DNA of 39,494 nt from Flammeovirgaceae bacterium (GTDB lineage Bacteria > Bacteroidota > Bacteroidia > Cytophagales > Cyclobacteriaceae). Position 1 is the stretch's first letter, and each line of letters starts with the position of its first letter. The notes beneath the pieces are model-generated. The model made no database searches, was not told the origin of the DNA, and saw nothing but the letters and a program-made list of their open reading frames with translations. Made by a program: the position numbers and the translations under genes. This document shows positions 22,765-31,473 of this stretch, one piece after another. Location of the stretch: positions 1 to 39,494 of the forward strand of contig JAIYCV010000004.1 in NCBI GenBank assembly GCA_027487845.1. Reading direction: 5' to 3'.

Positions 22765-24219
22765 ATGAAAATACTTCTCACAGGTTCCACAGGTTACATC
22801 GGCCGCAGGCTTTTACCTGTATTGGTAGAAGCGGGGCATCACGTAGTTTGCTTGGTGCGCGACCAACGCAGATTTGATTGGGAAGATTTTTCAGAAGAAT
22901 TTCTGAAGCAGGTTTCTGTTATTGAAATAGATCTGAGCGATCCAACCACATTTGCGTCCGTTCCAACGAATATTGATGCTGCTTATTATTTGGTTCACTC
23001 CATGAGTTCTTCCAATCCTAACTTTACAGACATGGAAGCAATCTCTGCACAAAACTTCGTCACGCTCATCAATCAGTCTAACGCGAAACAAGTTATTTAC
23101 TTAAGTGGAATTGTGAACGATGCAGACTTGTCAGCTCATCTACTTTCTCGCAAAAACGTAGAAGATATATTAAAACAAGCTCTTGCTCCACTAACCGTGC
23201 TACGCGCGGCCATCATCATTGGTTCAGGTAGCGCGTCATTTGAAATCATTCGCGATCTGGTAGAAAAACTTCCGGTCATGGTAGCACCTAAGTGGCTAAA
23301 GACCCGTTGCCAGCCAATTGGCATTCGAAATGTAATTGAATACTTAAACGGCATTTTATTGAAGCCAGAAAGTTATCATCAAACATTTGATATTGGGGGC
23401 ACTGAAATATTAACGTATAGACAAATGTTGTATGGCTTTGCAAAGATGCGCGGTTTGAAACGATTGATTATTACCATACCCGTGCTTACTCCAAAACTCT
23501 CATCGCTATGGCTGGTGTTTGTTACCTCTACTACTTACTCACTGGCTCGAAGTCTTGTCAATAGCATGCGCAACGAAGTAATTTGCAGCAATACAAAAAT
23601 TCAACAGATTGTTCCAACAAAAATTCTTACTTACGAGGAATCATTACAATTAGCCTTTGATAAGATAAGCCAGAAAAGTGTGATCTCCAGTTGGAAAGAT
23701 TCGATCTCCCTTGCCACCATGGATAAAGACTTTCTCAACAATGTGCAAGTGCCCGAGCATGGTGTTTACACGGATAAACGTCAAATTGAATTTGAAAGAA
23801 ATAAAAAAGAAGTGATTGATAACATTTGGTCGATTGGCGGTAATCGAGGTTGGTACTTTGGCGATTGGATGTGGCGCATTCGCGGAGCGATGGATACAAT
23901 GATAGGCGGTGTTGGATTGCGAAGAGGCAGACGAAGTGACACCGATTTGAAAGCTGGTGACGCATTGGATTTTTGGCGGGTATTAGTGGCGGATAAGACC
24001 AACGGGCGTTTACTACTTTACGCAGAAATGAAATTGCCTGGCGAAGCATGGCTGGAATTTAAAGTGAAGGAAAGCGAAGGAAGAAAGGTGTTATTTCAAA
24101 CCGCTACCTACAGACCACTTGGATTGTGGGGTCGCTTGTATTGGTACTCAGTGTTACCATTTCACGGATTGATATTCCCTTTGATGGCCAAGAACATCAT
24201 CGCGAAGGAAAACCTGTAA
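22765..24219 (+). CDS. YbjT-like NAD(P)-binding protein with DUF2867 domain
   Basis: The N-terminal half is an NmrA/extended-SDR Rossmann domain starting MKILLTGSTGYIGRRLLPVL, with VIYLSGIV and TVLRAAIIIGSGSASFE strands. The C-terminal part from about residue 330 is a DUF2867 domain (GNRGWYFGDWMWRIRGAMD, LDFWRVLVADKTNGRLLLYA). The 484-residue length matches E. coli YbjT-type proteins. The frame extends upstream to an ATG at 22681, but that overlaps the NewPHL gene; the ATG at 22765 is followed directly by the Rossmann strand and is preferred. Substrate unknown; DUF2867 proteins recur in photolyase neighbourhoods. It closes the photolyase island and is followed by a bidirectional terminator. 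Confidence 0.88.
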   Translation: MKILLTGSTGYIGRRLLPVLVEAGHHVVCLVRDQRRFDWEDFSEEFLKQVSVIEIDLSDPTTFASVPTNIDAAYYLVHSMSSSNPNFTDMEAISAQNFVTLINQSNAKQVIYLSGIVNDADLSAHLLSRKNVEDILKQALAPLTVLRAAIIIGSGSASFEIIRDLVEKLPVMVAPKWLKTRCQPIGIRNVIEYLNGILLKPESYHQTFDIGGTEILTYRQMLYGFAKMRGLKRLIITIPVLTPKLSSLWLVFVTSTTYSLARSLVNSMRNEVICSNTKIQQIVPTKILTYEESLQLAFDKISQKSVISSWKDSISLATMDKDFLNNVQVPEHGVYTDKRQIEFERNKKEVIDNIWSIGGNRGWYFGDWMWRIRGAMDTMIGGVGLRRGRRSDTDLKAGDALDFWRVLVADKTNGRLLLYAEMKLPGEAWLEFKVKESEGRKVLFQTATYRPLGLWGRLYWYSVLPFHGLIFPLMAKNIIAKENL

Positions 24220-24290
24220 CTAAAACCAAGTTCGCCAGAAATAAAAAAACTCCTTGCCAACTCTTGATTTCGGTAGGGGCGAAGAAAAAG

Positions 24291-24324
24291 AAGCCTCCCT
24301 ATGCAAATAGGAAGGCTTTTTACT
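24291..24324. terminator. Bidirectional intrinsic terminator
   Basis: AAGCCTCCCTAT at 24291-24302 pairs with ATAGGAAGGCTT at 24307-24318, with a single C-A mismatch around a GCAA loop. An A-rich run precedes it and a T-rich run follows. It lies between the converging ends of the DUF2867 gene and the small exported protein gene and can serve both. Confidence 0.88.
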
Positions 24325-24337
24325 TTTTGAGTTTGTG

Positions 24338-24739
24338 CTATTTGGCGGTTATCTGCTCACCACCGATCGTCACTTTTAAAATGGTGCCTTTCCTCTTTCT
24401 GCTAAGTTCAGCACTTAATATCAATTGATGCACTCCCACGGTAGCGTCTGTAGCTACTGAAATAGTGGCAATGCTTGATTCAAAATTCCCTTCCTTTGGC
24501 TCAAAGGAAACCGTCACTCCTTGAGGCAGCGAACTCTGTAAACCAAGTAATGCGTTTTCCTTTTTGTAAGATTTTGACCGAGCAATGGAAACGGTTACTT
24601 GCTTGGACTCGCCTGGTTTAATTAATAAACTGGACTCGGAAAGATCAATGGTAAACTCTGTGCGAGGAAGCTCAGTTTTAGTTTGAGCCGAAACGATTGC
24701 GAAAGCAAAAACGAAAGCGAGAGTCAATATTTTTTTCAT
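24338..24739 (-). CDS. Small exported Ig-like/beta-sandwich protein, unknown
   Basis: A signal peptide (residues 1-18, MKKILTLAFVFAFAIVSAQ) is followed by about 115 residues with the alternation of an Ig-like or COG1470-type beta sandwich. DLSESSLLIKPGESKQVTVS and LPQGVTVSFEPKEG resemble the N-terminal and middle strands of bacterial immunoglobulin-like repeat domains. There is no membrane anchor or sorting domain, so it is probably periplasmic or secreted. It is a single-gene unit that ends at the bidirectional terminator. Function not known. Confidence 0.7.
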   Translation of the reverse strand: MKKILTLAFVFAFAIVSAQTKTELPRTEFTIDLSESSLLIKPGESKQVTVSIARSKSYKKENALLGLQSSLPQGVTVSFEPKEGNFESSIATISVATDATVGVHQLILSAELSRKRKGTILKVTIGGEQITAK

Positions 24740-24881
24740 AAAAATAGTTTTTAATTTTTTTACAAAAGACGAGTATTACGTTCGCTTCGGCCACCCACTA
24801 ACTCCTTTTGGGGCAAAAAACGAAGACTTTGAAGCCAATGGCTGAGTGGCGGGGCGAGCGGAGTAGGTCTGTGGCGAATGT

Positions 24882-25844
24882 CTAACTCAATTCCATCATG
24901 TTTCTCAGCTGACTAATCTTCTCCATGATCTCCTTTCCTTTAGGGCGAGAAACAGGAATCGAAAAATCTGAGCCATTGATTTTGAGTTTGTAGCCGTTGG
25001 TGTTTCCACTGATGGCACTGATGGCATTAACATTTACAATGTACGATCGGTGACAACGAAGCGTGAACGAATTATCCAATTGCGATTCGAGGTTCTTCAG
25101 ATTTACGCGCAGCAATTTCTTTTGGATAACTCCGCTTTCCTTCCACATCACAGTAGAATAATTATCATCGGCCTCTATAAATAATAAATCTGGGAGATTA
25201 AAAGTAAGGCTCTCGCTTGTATCAGAATAGAGAGTGATTTGACTAGCGGTTTTAATTGATTCTTTAGCCTCTTTTTTTAGCACTTGAATCTTTTGCAACT
25301 CTTGATTCGTCTTAATTGCCTCGCGTAAACTCTGCTGCAAGAGCTGTGCCTTCAAAAACAAGGTACAAAGTGTAATTGGTATGATTCCTTTGATGGCAAC
25401 CTGTACCACAGCATGTTTGGCAACCGTTAGCCAACTCATGTCGAAAGGGCAGAAAAATACTTTTTCAAGAACGGTAGCAATCGCCCAAATCAAAACTAAG
25501 TGCCAAAGATTGAAAACAATGTATTTTTTAATTGTCCATGTCGTGGGATCCATCAGTACAGGAAAAATTCGCGGAAGAATCAAAAGATTAAATAACAATG
25601 CTCCAAAGGTGATCAGCCCGTGGAGCCACTCAAGTCCATCAGCAAACGAAAAATCAGATTCCGTTTTGAATAGATAAAGAAACAGGGTAACAAAAACGCT
25701 TATAACTGCAACTAGACAAAAATTCTTGCGGTCGTCATTCAGATAAAATGGGAAGGGCGCATTAAGCCACGCTGACAATTGCTGCGACCAAGGACTTCGC
25801 AGCGAATTGATTTCGGAAGTTTTTACTACCTGAGTTTGCTCCAT
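24882..25844 (-). CDS. Membrane-anchored LytTR-domain transcription regulator
   Basis: This is a DNA-binding regulator with a membrane sensor half. About four hydrophobic helices lie in the first 175 residues (for example FCLVAVISVFVTLFLYLF and YIVFNLWHLVLIWAIATVLE), followed by a helical linker and a C-terminal LytTR domain over roughly the last 110 residues (LLFIEADDNYSTVMW, LRCHRSYIVNVNAISAI, FSIPVSRPKGKEIM). No phospho-acceptor receiver domain is present. The frame opens at 25892, but a full TTG-N19-TAAGTTTG promoter at 25880-25851 on this strand shows that the ATG at 25844 is the start and that the leader is very short. It is divergent from the Crp/Fnr-type gene. The signal and targets are unknown. 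Confidence 0.88.
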   Translation of the reverse strand: MEQTQVVKTSEINSLRSPWSQQLSAWLNAPFPFYLNDDRKNFCLVAVISVFVTLFLYLFKTESDFSFADGLEWLHGLITFGALLFNLLILPRIFPVLMDPTTWTIKKYIVFNLWHLVLIWAIATVLEKVFFCPFDMSWLTVAKHAVVQVAIKGIIPITLCTLFLKAQLLQQSLREAIKTNQELQKIQVLKKEAKESIKTASQITLYSDTSESLTFNLPDLLFIEADDNYSTVMWKESGVIQKKLLRVNLKNLESQLDNSFTLRCHRSYIVNVNAISAISGNTNGYKLKINGSDFSIPVSRPKGKEIMEKISQLRNMMELS

Positions 25845-25850
25845 ACACCA

Positions 25851-25880
25851 CAAACTTAGAAAATGGCGTTCGGGTTGCAA
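25851..25880 (-). promoter_or_regulatory. Promoter of the LytTR regulator gene
   Basis: On the minus strand TTG (25880-25878), a 19-bp spacer and TAAGTTTG (25858-25851) match the Bacteroidota consensus TTG-N17-23-TAnnTTTG completely. The expected transcript start falls within a few bases of the ATG at 25844, implying an almost leaderless message. Confidence 0.55.
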
Positions 25881-26008
25881 GAAACTAGGCAATTGAGGGG
25901 TGAAGAGATGCCTTTTGTGGTGAAATGTTGACCATAAACATCTATCTCAAATCGGTCAGCTTCTTTATGAAAGAGGAACTATCTCCATTGCAAGTTCTTT
26001 AAAATTAG

Positions 26009-26041
26009 TTGAATGGGTCATTCAGGAATGAATTACCTTTA
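26009..26041 (+). promoter_or_regulatory. Promoter with inverted-repeat operator before the Crp/Fnr-type gene
   Basis: TTG at 26009-26011, a 22-bp spacer and TACCTTTA at 26034-26041 match the consensus with one mismatch. Inside the spacer TCATTC-AG-GAATGA (26018-26031) is a perfect 6-2-6 inverted repeat, suitable for a dimeric regulator. The predicted start near 26048 excludes the TTG codon at 26047 and favours the ATG at 26062. Confidence 0.45.
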
Positions 26042-26061
26042 AGAACTTGATCACTCAACAA

Positions 26062-26625
26062 ATGAAAAAGCTTTTTGATTACTTTCAATCCCAACATTTC
26101 AGCGAAAAAGAATCTCAAAGAATTGCTGATTCCTTTTCAAAAAAGACGTTTAAGAAGGGAGATTTTTTTGTGGAGGAGGGAAAAACATGCCGATACTTGG
26201 GCTTTGTTGAAAGCGGCTTCCTTCAATACTATATTTTGGTGGAGGGTGAAGAGAAAACAACGTACGCAACCAATTCTAATAATTTCGTAACCTCCTTAGT
26301 AAGTTATCTAAAGGAAATCCCAGCCAGAGAGAATATCCGCGCAGTAGCTGATACAGTTGTTTGGCTGATTGAAAAAAAGCAGTTACAAAAGTTGCAAAGA
26401 GAAATAGCTGGGTTTAACGATTTTTACATCGGCATACTAGAATGTCAAATTTGTTGTATCGATGAAAGCAGATTAGATGCCATCATGCTAAGTGCTCATG
26501 AACGATACGAAAAAATGCTCGCCAAAGAACCAATTCTTATTCGCGAAATTCCGCTTCAATACCTCGCCTCTATCTTGGGCGTTACGCCTCGGCACTTAAG
26601 TCGGATAAGAGGCAAAATCAGATAG
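26062..26625 (+). CDS. Crp/Fnr-family transcription regulator
   Basis: This 187-residue protein has a cyclic-nucleotide-binding-type beta-roll (KTFKKGDFFVEEGKTCRYLGFVESGFLQYY, read by position about 28-57) and a C-terminal helix-turn-helix (IPLQYLASILGVTPRHLSRIRG). The glycine-rich phosphate cassette of true cAMP receptors is not evident, as is usual for the short Bacteroidota members of this family. The ATG at 26062 is preferred to the in-frame TTG at 26047 because of the promoter position. The gene is followed by an outer-membrane-like gene and a DUF4386 membrane protein, which are likely targets or partners. The inverted repeat in its promoter suggests autoregulation. Confidence 0.85.
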   Translation: MKKLFDYFQSQHFSEKESQRIADSFSKKTFKKGDFFVEEGKTCRYLGFVESGFLQYYILVEGEEKTTYATNSNNFVTSLVSYLKEIPARENIRAVADTVVWLIEKKQLQKLQREIAGFNDFYIGILECQICCIDESRLDAIMLSAHERYEKMLAKEPILIREIPLQYLASILGVTPRHLSRIRGKIR

Positions 26626-26636
26626 ATGTATTTATA

Positions 26637-26646
26637 GACATATGTC
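26637..26646. promoter_or_regulatory. Short perfect palindrome between regulator and outer-membrane-like gene
   Basis: GACATATGTC is a 10-bp perfect palindrome located 60 bp before the ATG at 26706. It is a possible operator for the genes downstream of the Crp/Fnr-type regulator. Chance occurrence cannot be ruled out. Confidence 0.2.
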
Positions 26647-26705
26647 CAGTAGAGTCCTTTCTCAGCCCCACACCTTTGTCTTGTTAAAACAAAATAACAA
26701 GACAA

Positions 26706-27158
26706 ATGAAAACAGCTATTGTAAGTCTATTGCTTCTCGCCTCTCTGGCAACCTTCGCTCAAAGTCGATTTGACTCGAGTGAGTTAAGTGTGAATGGTTT
26801 TCGCAATCCGTCTATTGGGCTGGAATATCGTGTGAATCATCTGTCCGCTCATGCAGGATATTACATCACCAATTTTGAGTCGGGCATCACCACCGAGTTT
26901 GTAAAGACGGGTGTTACGTATTGGTTTTTGCCAGTGGATCAAAAAGAAATCCCTTCTTCGTTCTACGCGGGCGCATCTTACCTGCGCGGCCTCACGCGCG
27001 ACTACGAAAACAAAAATGGAGTAGCGCTGGAGGCAGGCTTTCGCTGGATGATTTGGAAAGGCTTAAACTTTAGAGTTGGCGCCATCGCGTTGGCTGCTCC
27101 TCGCGAAAGCATCAAAATTAATCCTACACCAGGATTGAGTTATTCATTCAAATTTTAA
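26706..27158 (+). CDS. Small exported outer-membrane beta-barrel-like protein
   Basis: A signal peptide (residues 1-18, ending LATFAQ) precedes about 130 residues of alternating amphipathic strands: SIGLEYRVNHLSAHAGYY, FVKTGVTYWFL, SFYAGASYLRGL, GVALEAGFRWMIW and a C-terminal GLSYSFKF ending in phenylalanine. This is the classical outer-membrane barrel signature, with the terminal aromatic residue used by the Bam machinery. The family is unknown. It lies 80 bp after the Crp/Fnr-type regulator and 9 bp before the DUF4386 gene, so it is probably co-transcribed with the latter. Confidence 0.75.
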   Translation: MKTAIVSLLLLASLATFAQSRFDSSELSVNGFRNPSIGLEYRVNHLSAHAGYYITNFESGITTEFVKTGVTYWFLPVDQKEIPSSFYAGASYLRGLTRDYENKNGVALEAGFRWMIWKGLNFRVGAIALAAPRESIKINPTPGLSYSFKF

Positions 27159-27167
27159 AACTCTCAT

Positions 27168-27872
27168 ATGAAAACAAATAAATGGATTGGTTTTTTATTG
27201 ATCATTGGTTCCATCGGAGTTTTTGTTCCGTATGCGGTGCTAGCCATGTCGTTTGAGTATCCCGACATTTTGCGACAAAATGCAGGTGTAGTGCTAACCA
27301 AATTTCACGAAGGCGGAGCATCATTAATACTCACTTGGTGGGCATTCGCCATATTGGGTATTCCGCTGCTCGTTGCTTATGTTTTAATAGGCAAGCAGTG
27401 GAAACACCTGCCTTTCATGAGTTGGGTAACTACGTTTGGAGTTATCTCAGGTGTTGCGCAGATTTTCGGCTTGTTGCGATGGGTGTTTGTGATTCCTGTA
27501 ATTGCACAAGATTATGTGATGGGCAATGAAGTAGTGAAACAATCGACAGTGACATCATTTAAGGTGGTGCATCAATTGGGTGGCGTTCTATTGGGCGAAC
27601 ACATTGGTCAGTTGTTTACTATCGTCTGGTCGGTGATGGTGTGCGTGGCTATTTTAAAAAGTAAACTGATGCCAAGCTGGTTAAGTATTTTTGGAATAAT
27701 TTCATCCTGTATTTACTTAATGGCGCAGGCTGAACTATTTGCCACGGTAATTCCAGCTTTTCCGGTATGGGAACCAGCAGGGTTTATTGGCAGCACGTTG
27801 TGGTTGGTGTGGTTAGTTATGTTAGGTGTAGGCTTTTTGAAGTTGAAAGTCACACAGGTTACCATTTTATAG
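27168..27872 (+). CDS. DUF4386 family membrane protein
   Basis: This is an integral membrane protein of 234 residues with about six to seven hydrophobic helices, starting NKWIGFLLIIGSIGVFVPYAVL. Conserved features of the DUF4386 family are seen in LRWVFVIPVIAQDYV, the GEHIGQLFTIVWSVMV helix and MPSWLSIFGIISSCIYLMAQ. The function of the family is unknown. The start is 9 bp after the preceding gene. Pairing with a Crp/Fnr-type regulator is an arrangement I have seen in other Bacteroidota. Confidence 0.8.
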   Translation: MKTNKWIGFLLIIGSIGVFVPYAVLAMSFEYPDILRQNAGVVLTKFHEGGASLILTWWAFAILGIPLLVAYVLIGKQWKHLPFMSWVTTFGVISGVAQIFGLLRWVFVIPVIAQDYVMGNEVVKQSTVTSFKVVHQLGGVLLGEHIGQLFTIVWSVMVCVAILKSKLMPSWLSIFGIISSCIYLMAQAELFATVIPAFPVWEPAGFIGSTLWLVWLVMLGVGFLKLKVTQVTIL

Positions 27873-28039
27873 CAAACACAGCAACAGATCAAAGAAACTG
27901 GGGCAAGGCATGTTCTTCCTGATAGTACAAAATCGAGCTGTTGAAACTGAGAAGCGTTAATGCCAGATAAGAATGTCAAGGTATTTACAAACAACTATTC
28001 CAAAAATTGATATACCTTGATCATTCAAATATGATTAGT

Positions 28040-29566
28040 ATGAAAAAGATTTTCTTCCTCTTTCTTTACCTTGTCTTCTTTGCATCCTATGCGCAAGTAA
28101 CTGTAGTTCAACTGGAAAATGGTAAAATTCAGGGCTATGCAGATTCCAGTACTCGAAGTATTCGCATATTTAAAGGCATTCCCTTTGCTACCCCACCCGT
28201 GGGAGACTTACGTTGGAAGGCTCCACAGCCGGTTAAAAACTGGCAAGGGATAAAGCAATGTAATCAATTTGCGGCCAGTCCTATGCAGAATAAGCCCCAA
28301 CCATTCTATTGTTGGAGCGAAGAGTTTATCGCTCAGCCCGAACCACTCAGTGAAGATTGTTTGTATTTAAATGTGTGGACTACTGCCAAATCAGAAGGAC
28401 AAAAGCAACCCGTCTTTGTTTGGATTTACGGTGGTGGGTTAAGCAGCGGATCAGCAAACTGTGCCATTTACGATGGTGAAGAAATGGCGAAAAAGGGAGT
28501 TGTTTTTGTAAGCATCAATTATCGCGTGGGTGTTTTTGGCTTTATGGCGCATCCCGAGTTGACCAGGGAAGCCAGTTATCAGGCCTCAGGCAATTATGGC
28601 TTCTTAGACCAGCTGGCAGCCCTTAAATGGATACAGAAAAATATTGCTGCTTTTGGTGGCGACCCAAATAACGTTACCATCGCGGGTCAATCTGCAGGTG
28701 CTTTCAGTGTAACCGCGTTGATTGCTTCTCCACTGGCAAAGGGGTTATTTCATAAGGCGATTGCACAAAGCGGAGGACTGTTATCAAATATGCTGGTTCA
28801 AGGTCTTCCAGAAGCCGAAGGCCAAGGAGTTGCCTTTATGAAAAGAGCCAACGCCACGTCACTGGCTGCGCTACGAAAAATGCCAGCGCCTGAATTGCAA
28901 CAAATAAGCAACGACCAACAGCTGGGCCGATTTGGAACAACTTTAGATGGTTATGTGTTGCCTTTAAACCTGATGGAACATTTTAAAAGAGGACTTCAAA
29001 ATCAAACGCCAATATTAACAGGATGGGTAACTGGCGATGGTAGTTTTTTGGGGAATGTCGAAATGACGGTCGATGATTACAAAAAAGAAGTGGAAGCAAA
29101 ATATGGAAGTAACGCCAAAGCCTATTTGAAGATTTTTCCAGCTTCAACAACGGCAGAGGTGAAGGCGGTCAAACAAAAAGTAACGTTGCTCAATTTTGCC
29201 GGATTGCCCGCGCACTTGCTGGCCAGTTTCAATGCTATGGCAACTTATCTCTATCAATTTGGGCATGTGCCACCCGATAAACAAGGCTTTCCTAATTATG
29301 GTGCGTTCCATACCTCTGAAGTACCTTTTGCATTGCACACGTTGCACAAATGGGACAGGCCTTGGCAAAAATTAGATAGGGAACTAGAAAATGTGATTTC
29401 TTCCTATTGGGTAAACTTTGCGAAAACCTGTAATCCCAACGGAAAGAGTTTACCAGAATGGAAACCATACGATAAGCACCAGGGAAATATTATGCTGTTG
29501 GAAGATGCGGTGCAATTGAAGCCCGCTTTTATGAAAAGAGAGCTTGATTTTTTAGAGATGAATTAA
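28040..29566 (+). CDS. Secreted type B carboxylesterase
   Basis: This is a carboxylesterase/lipase of the cholinesterase-like type B family, 508 residues from the ATG at 28040. The frame also opens at 28007, but the signal peptide MKKIFFLFLYLVFFASYAQ starts here. Characteristic motifs are IRIFKGIPFATPPVGDLRW (41-59), SEDCLYLNVW (104-113), the nucleophile elbow GQSAGA with S218, and GAFHTSEVPFAL with H424 in the catalytic histidine position. The protein is exported, so it acts on external esters; the substrate is open. It appears monocistronic, with 167 bp upstream and 154 bp downstream. Confidence 0.92.
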   Translation: MKKIFFLFLYLVFFASYAQVTVVQLENGKIQGYADSSTRSIRIFKGIPFATPPVGDLRWKAPQPVKNWQGIKQCNQFAASPMQNKPQPFYCWSEEFIAQPEPLSEDCLYLNVWTTAKSEGQKQPVFVWIYGGGLSSGSANCAIYDGEEMAKKGVVFVSINYRVGVFGFMAHPELTREASYQASGNYGFLDQLAALKWIQKNIAAFGGDPNNVTIAGQSAGAFSVTALIASPLAKGLFHKAIAQSGGLLSNMLVQGLPEAEGQGVAFMKRANATSLAALRKMPAPELQQISNDQQLGRFGTTLDGYVLPLNLMEHFKRGLQNQTPILTGWVTGDGSFLGNVEMTVDDYKKEVEAKYGSNAKAYLKIFPASTTAEVKAVKQKVTLLNFAGLPAHLLASFNAMATYLYQFGHVPPDKQGFPNYGAFHTSEVPFALHTLHKWDRPWQKLDRELENVISSYWVNFAKTCNPNGKSLPEWKPYDKHQGNIMLLEDAVQLKPAFMKRELDFLEMN

Positions 29567-29720
29567 ATAACGGAAATATGGCTAAGAATACTTGAAATTT
29601 ATCTTTTCTGGCGTTTCTCCTCGTCAGCCTTTTATCCACCTTGCAGCCACTTGGCTTTTGCCTGCACCACACAGTTTACTAATTTGCTGCTTCATCGACA
29701 GTCATAAAATAAAATAAACG

Positions 29721-30590
29721 ATGGAATACCTGATAGAAAATGAACACCTGTTGGTAAGGATCAAATCAAAAGGGGCAGAGTTAGCTAGCATTGTAAACAA
29801 CCAAACACAACTGGAGTACATGTGGGGTGCCGGGCCGGCCTGGGCCAAGTCATCTCCCGTTTTGTTTCCTATCGTGGGCACACTGAAAGACAATACATAT
29901 ACGTATAAAAACAAAACCTACCAATTGCCGCGGCATGGCTTTGCACGTGATGAAGCGTTTGAAGTAGAACAATCTCAGAAAGATTCAATTACCTTTTTGC
30001 TGACGTCTTCTGCACCTTCCTTAGAAAAATACCCCTTTCATTTTGAGCTGCGCATTTCGTATCAACTAAAACAAGACGAAGTTTTCGTTACTTATCAGGT
30101 TACGAACCTAGGTAACGAAGAAATGTATTTCTCCCTTGGCGCGCATCCCGCATTTAAAGTGCCTCTCACAAACGCGCTGCAGTTTGAAGATTATTATTTG
30201 CAGTTCAGCAGAAAAGAAAAGGCTTCCCGCTGGCTCATTACAAAAGAGGGGTTGATCGACTTGAAGTCCACTCCCTTGCTTATAGATATCGATCGCCTTG
30301 ATTTAACCCATCAGCTCTTCTATGAAGATGCCATCGTGTTAAAAAAATTAAACAGCGAGCTCATCACATTAAAGACTGATAAAGACGAGCATGGTCTGGA
30401 GTTCCATTTTACAGGCTTTCCTTTCTTGGGCTTATGGGCGGCCAAAGATGCCAATTTCATCTGCATAGAACCGTGGTGTGGCATTGCTGATTCAGTGAAT
30501 CACAATCACGACTTTACCAGTAAAGATGGAATTGAAAAAATAGCTGCGGGCACTTCATGGTGGCGCAGCTGGAGCGTGCGCTGTTATTAA
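29721..30590 (+). CDS. Aldose 1-epimerase-like (LacX-type) protein
   Basis: This cytoplasmic mutarotase-fold protein of 289 residues probably interconverts sugar or sugar-phosphate anomers. Diagnostic segments are AWAKSSPVLFPIVGTLKDN (40-58), LPRHGFARDEAF with H72, FSLGAHPAFKVPL with H142 and FICIEPWCGIAD with the glutamate expected to be catalytic. The layout fits the galactose mutarotase-related LacX-like subgroup rather than GalM itself. There is no signal peptide and no sugar operon around it, so the substrate is unknown. Confidence 0.88.
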   Translation: MEYLIENEHLLVRIKSKGAELASIVNNQTQLEYMWGAGPAWAKSSPVLFPIVGTLKDNTYTYKNKTYQLPRHGFARDEAFEVEQSQKDSITFLLTSSAPSLEKYPFHFELRISYQLKQDEVFVTYQVTNLGNEEMYFSLGAHPAFKVPLTNALQFEDYYLQFSRKEKASRWLITKEGLIDLKSTPLLIDIDRLDLTHQLFYEDAIVLKKLNSELITLKTDKDEHGLEFHFTGFPFLGLWAAKDANFICIEPWCGIADSVNHNHDFTSKDGIEKIAAGTSWWRSWSVRCY

Positions 30591-30735
30591 TGTATGATTA
30601 ATGTTCTCCGATAGCCTTTACATTTGTGCCACTGGCAAAGAGATGGATTGGTTGACGTGCTTTCAGTTATGATAACAGGCTGTGGTAGCAGGCTCTGTCT
30701 TGTGTTAGCAATGGTGACGTATTTAGTGGACCCGA

Positions 30736-31470
30736 TTATTGCCATTTCAATTTTCGATGCCAATTTCCAAAGCCAATAACTAGCCTGACGTATGGTCCGC
30801 GATAATCCAAAGCGGGGGCTTTACGTAAAACTTGGCTATTGTATTTTGCATCATCATTCCCAGACACAAACGAATAGCCTGCTTTCAGCCCCATAGTCCA
30901 GTATCGGTTACTTTGAGGGCAATCCCAATCGCGGTTTCTTGCCGAGATATTCCGATTGATACTCATCCCCACATCAAGTATGAAAAATTGGTAATCGAGC
31001 GAAGTATTCCTGCTTGTTGCGTTGATTAAACCATTGGCATCCACCACTTCCTGACCATCGATGATTTTTAACGAAAAATTATTGTCTACTAGACGTACGT
31101 ATGGGTAAATTGTAAAGCGCTTTTTTTGTACAATGCAATATCCGAAAATTGGCGCCATACTGAAACCCTGCAAACTTGTTTTTAAGTTGCCGGGTTGCGA
31201 CTCTGATGTCGGAATCAAGAATTCGAAGCTTGCCCCGAATACAAATCTATTGATAATCGAAACAGAACCGACACCCGCGGTAAATCTGCTCCTAGATATT
31301 GGATTGAAGCCATTGTTTGCCAAGAATGAATTTACAGAAGACAAGCTATTGTAACTATAACCAAAACTCATTTCGCCCTCTACAGCAAATCGTTTAGTCT
31401 GTAAACTATCTTGAGCCTTTGAGGCGTATGCCAAAAGAAAAAGTAAAAAGATTGCCAGTCGGTTTTCCAT
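30736..31470 (-). CDS. Exported outer-membrane beta-barrel-like protein
   Basis: This is the last gene of the ECF sigma operon. A signal peptide (residues 1-19, ending ASKAQ) is followed by alternating strands such as FAVEGEMSFGYSYNSL, RFTAGVGSVSIINRFVFGASFEF, FTIYPYVRLV and a final PYVRLVIGFGNW, which suggests an eight-to-ten-strand outer-membrane barrel. The last residue is Gln after a tryptophan, not the usual terminal Phe. The gene starts 3 bp after the stop of the preceding one, indicating coupling. It could be the surface product whose expression the sigma factor controls; this is inference. Confidence 0.75.
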   Translation of the reverse strand: MENRLAIFLLFLLAYASKAQDSLQTKRFAVEGEMSFGYSYNSLSSVNSFLANNGFNPISRSRFTAGVGSVSIINRFVFGASFEFLIPTSESQPGNLKTSLQGFSMAPIFGYCIVQKKRFTIYPYVRLVDNNFSLKIIDGQEVVDANGLINATSRNTSLDYQFFILDVGMSINRNISARNRDWDCPQSNRYWTMGLKAGYSFVSGNDDAKYNSQVLRKAPALDYRGPYVRLVIGFGNWHRKLKWQ

Positions 31471-31473
31471 AGC

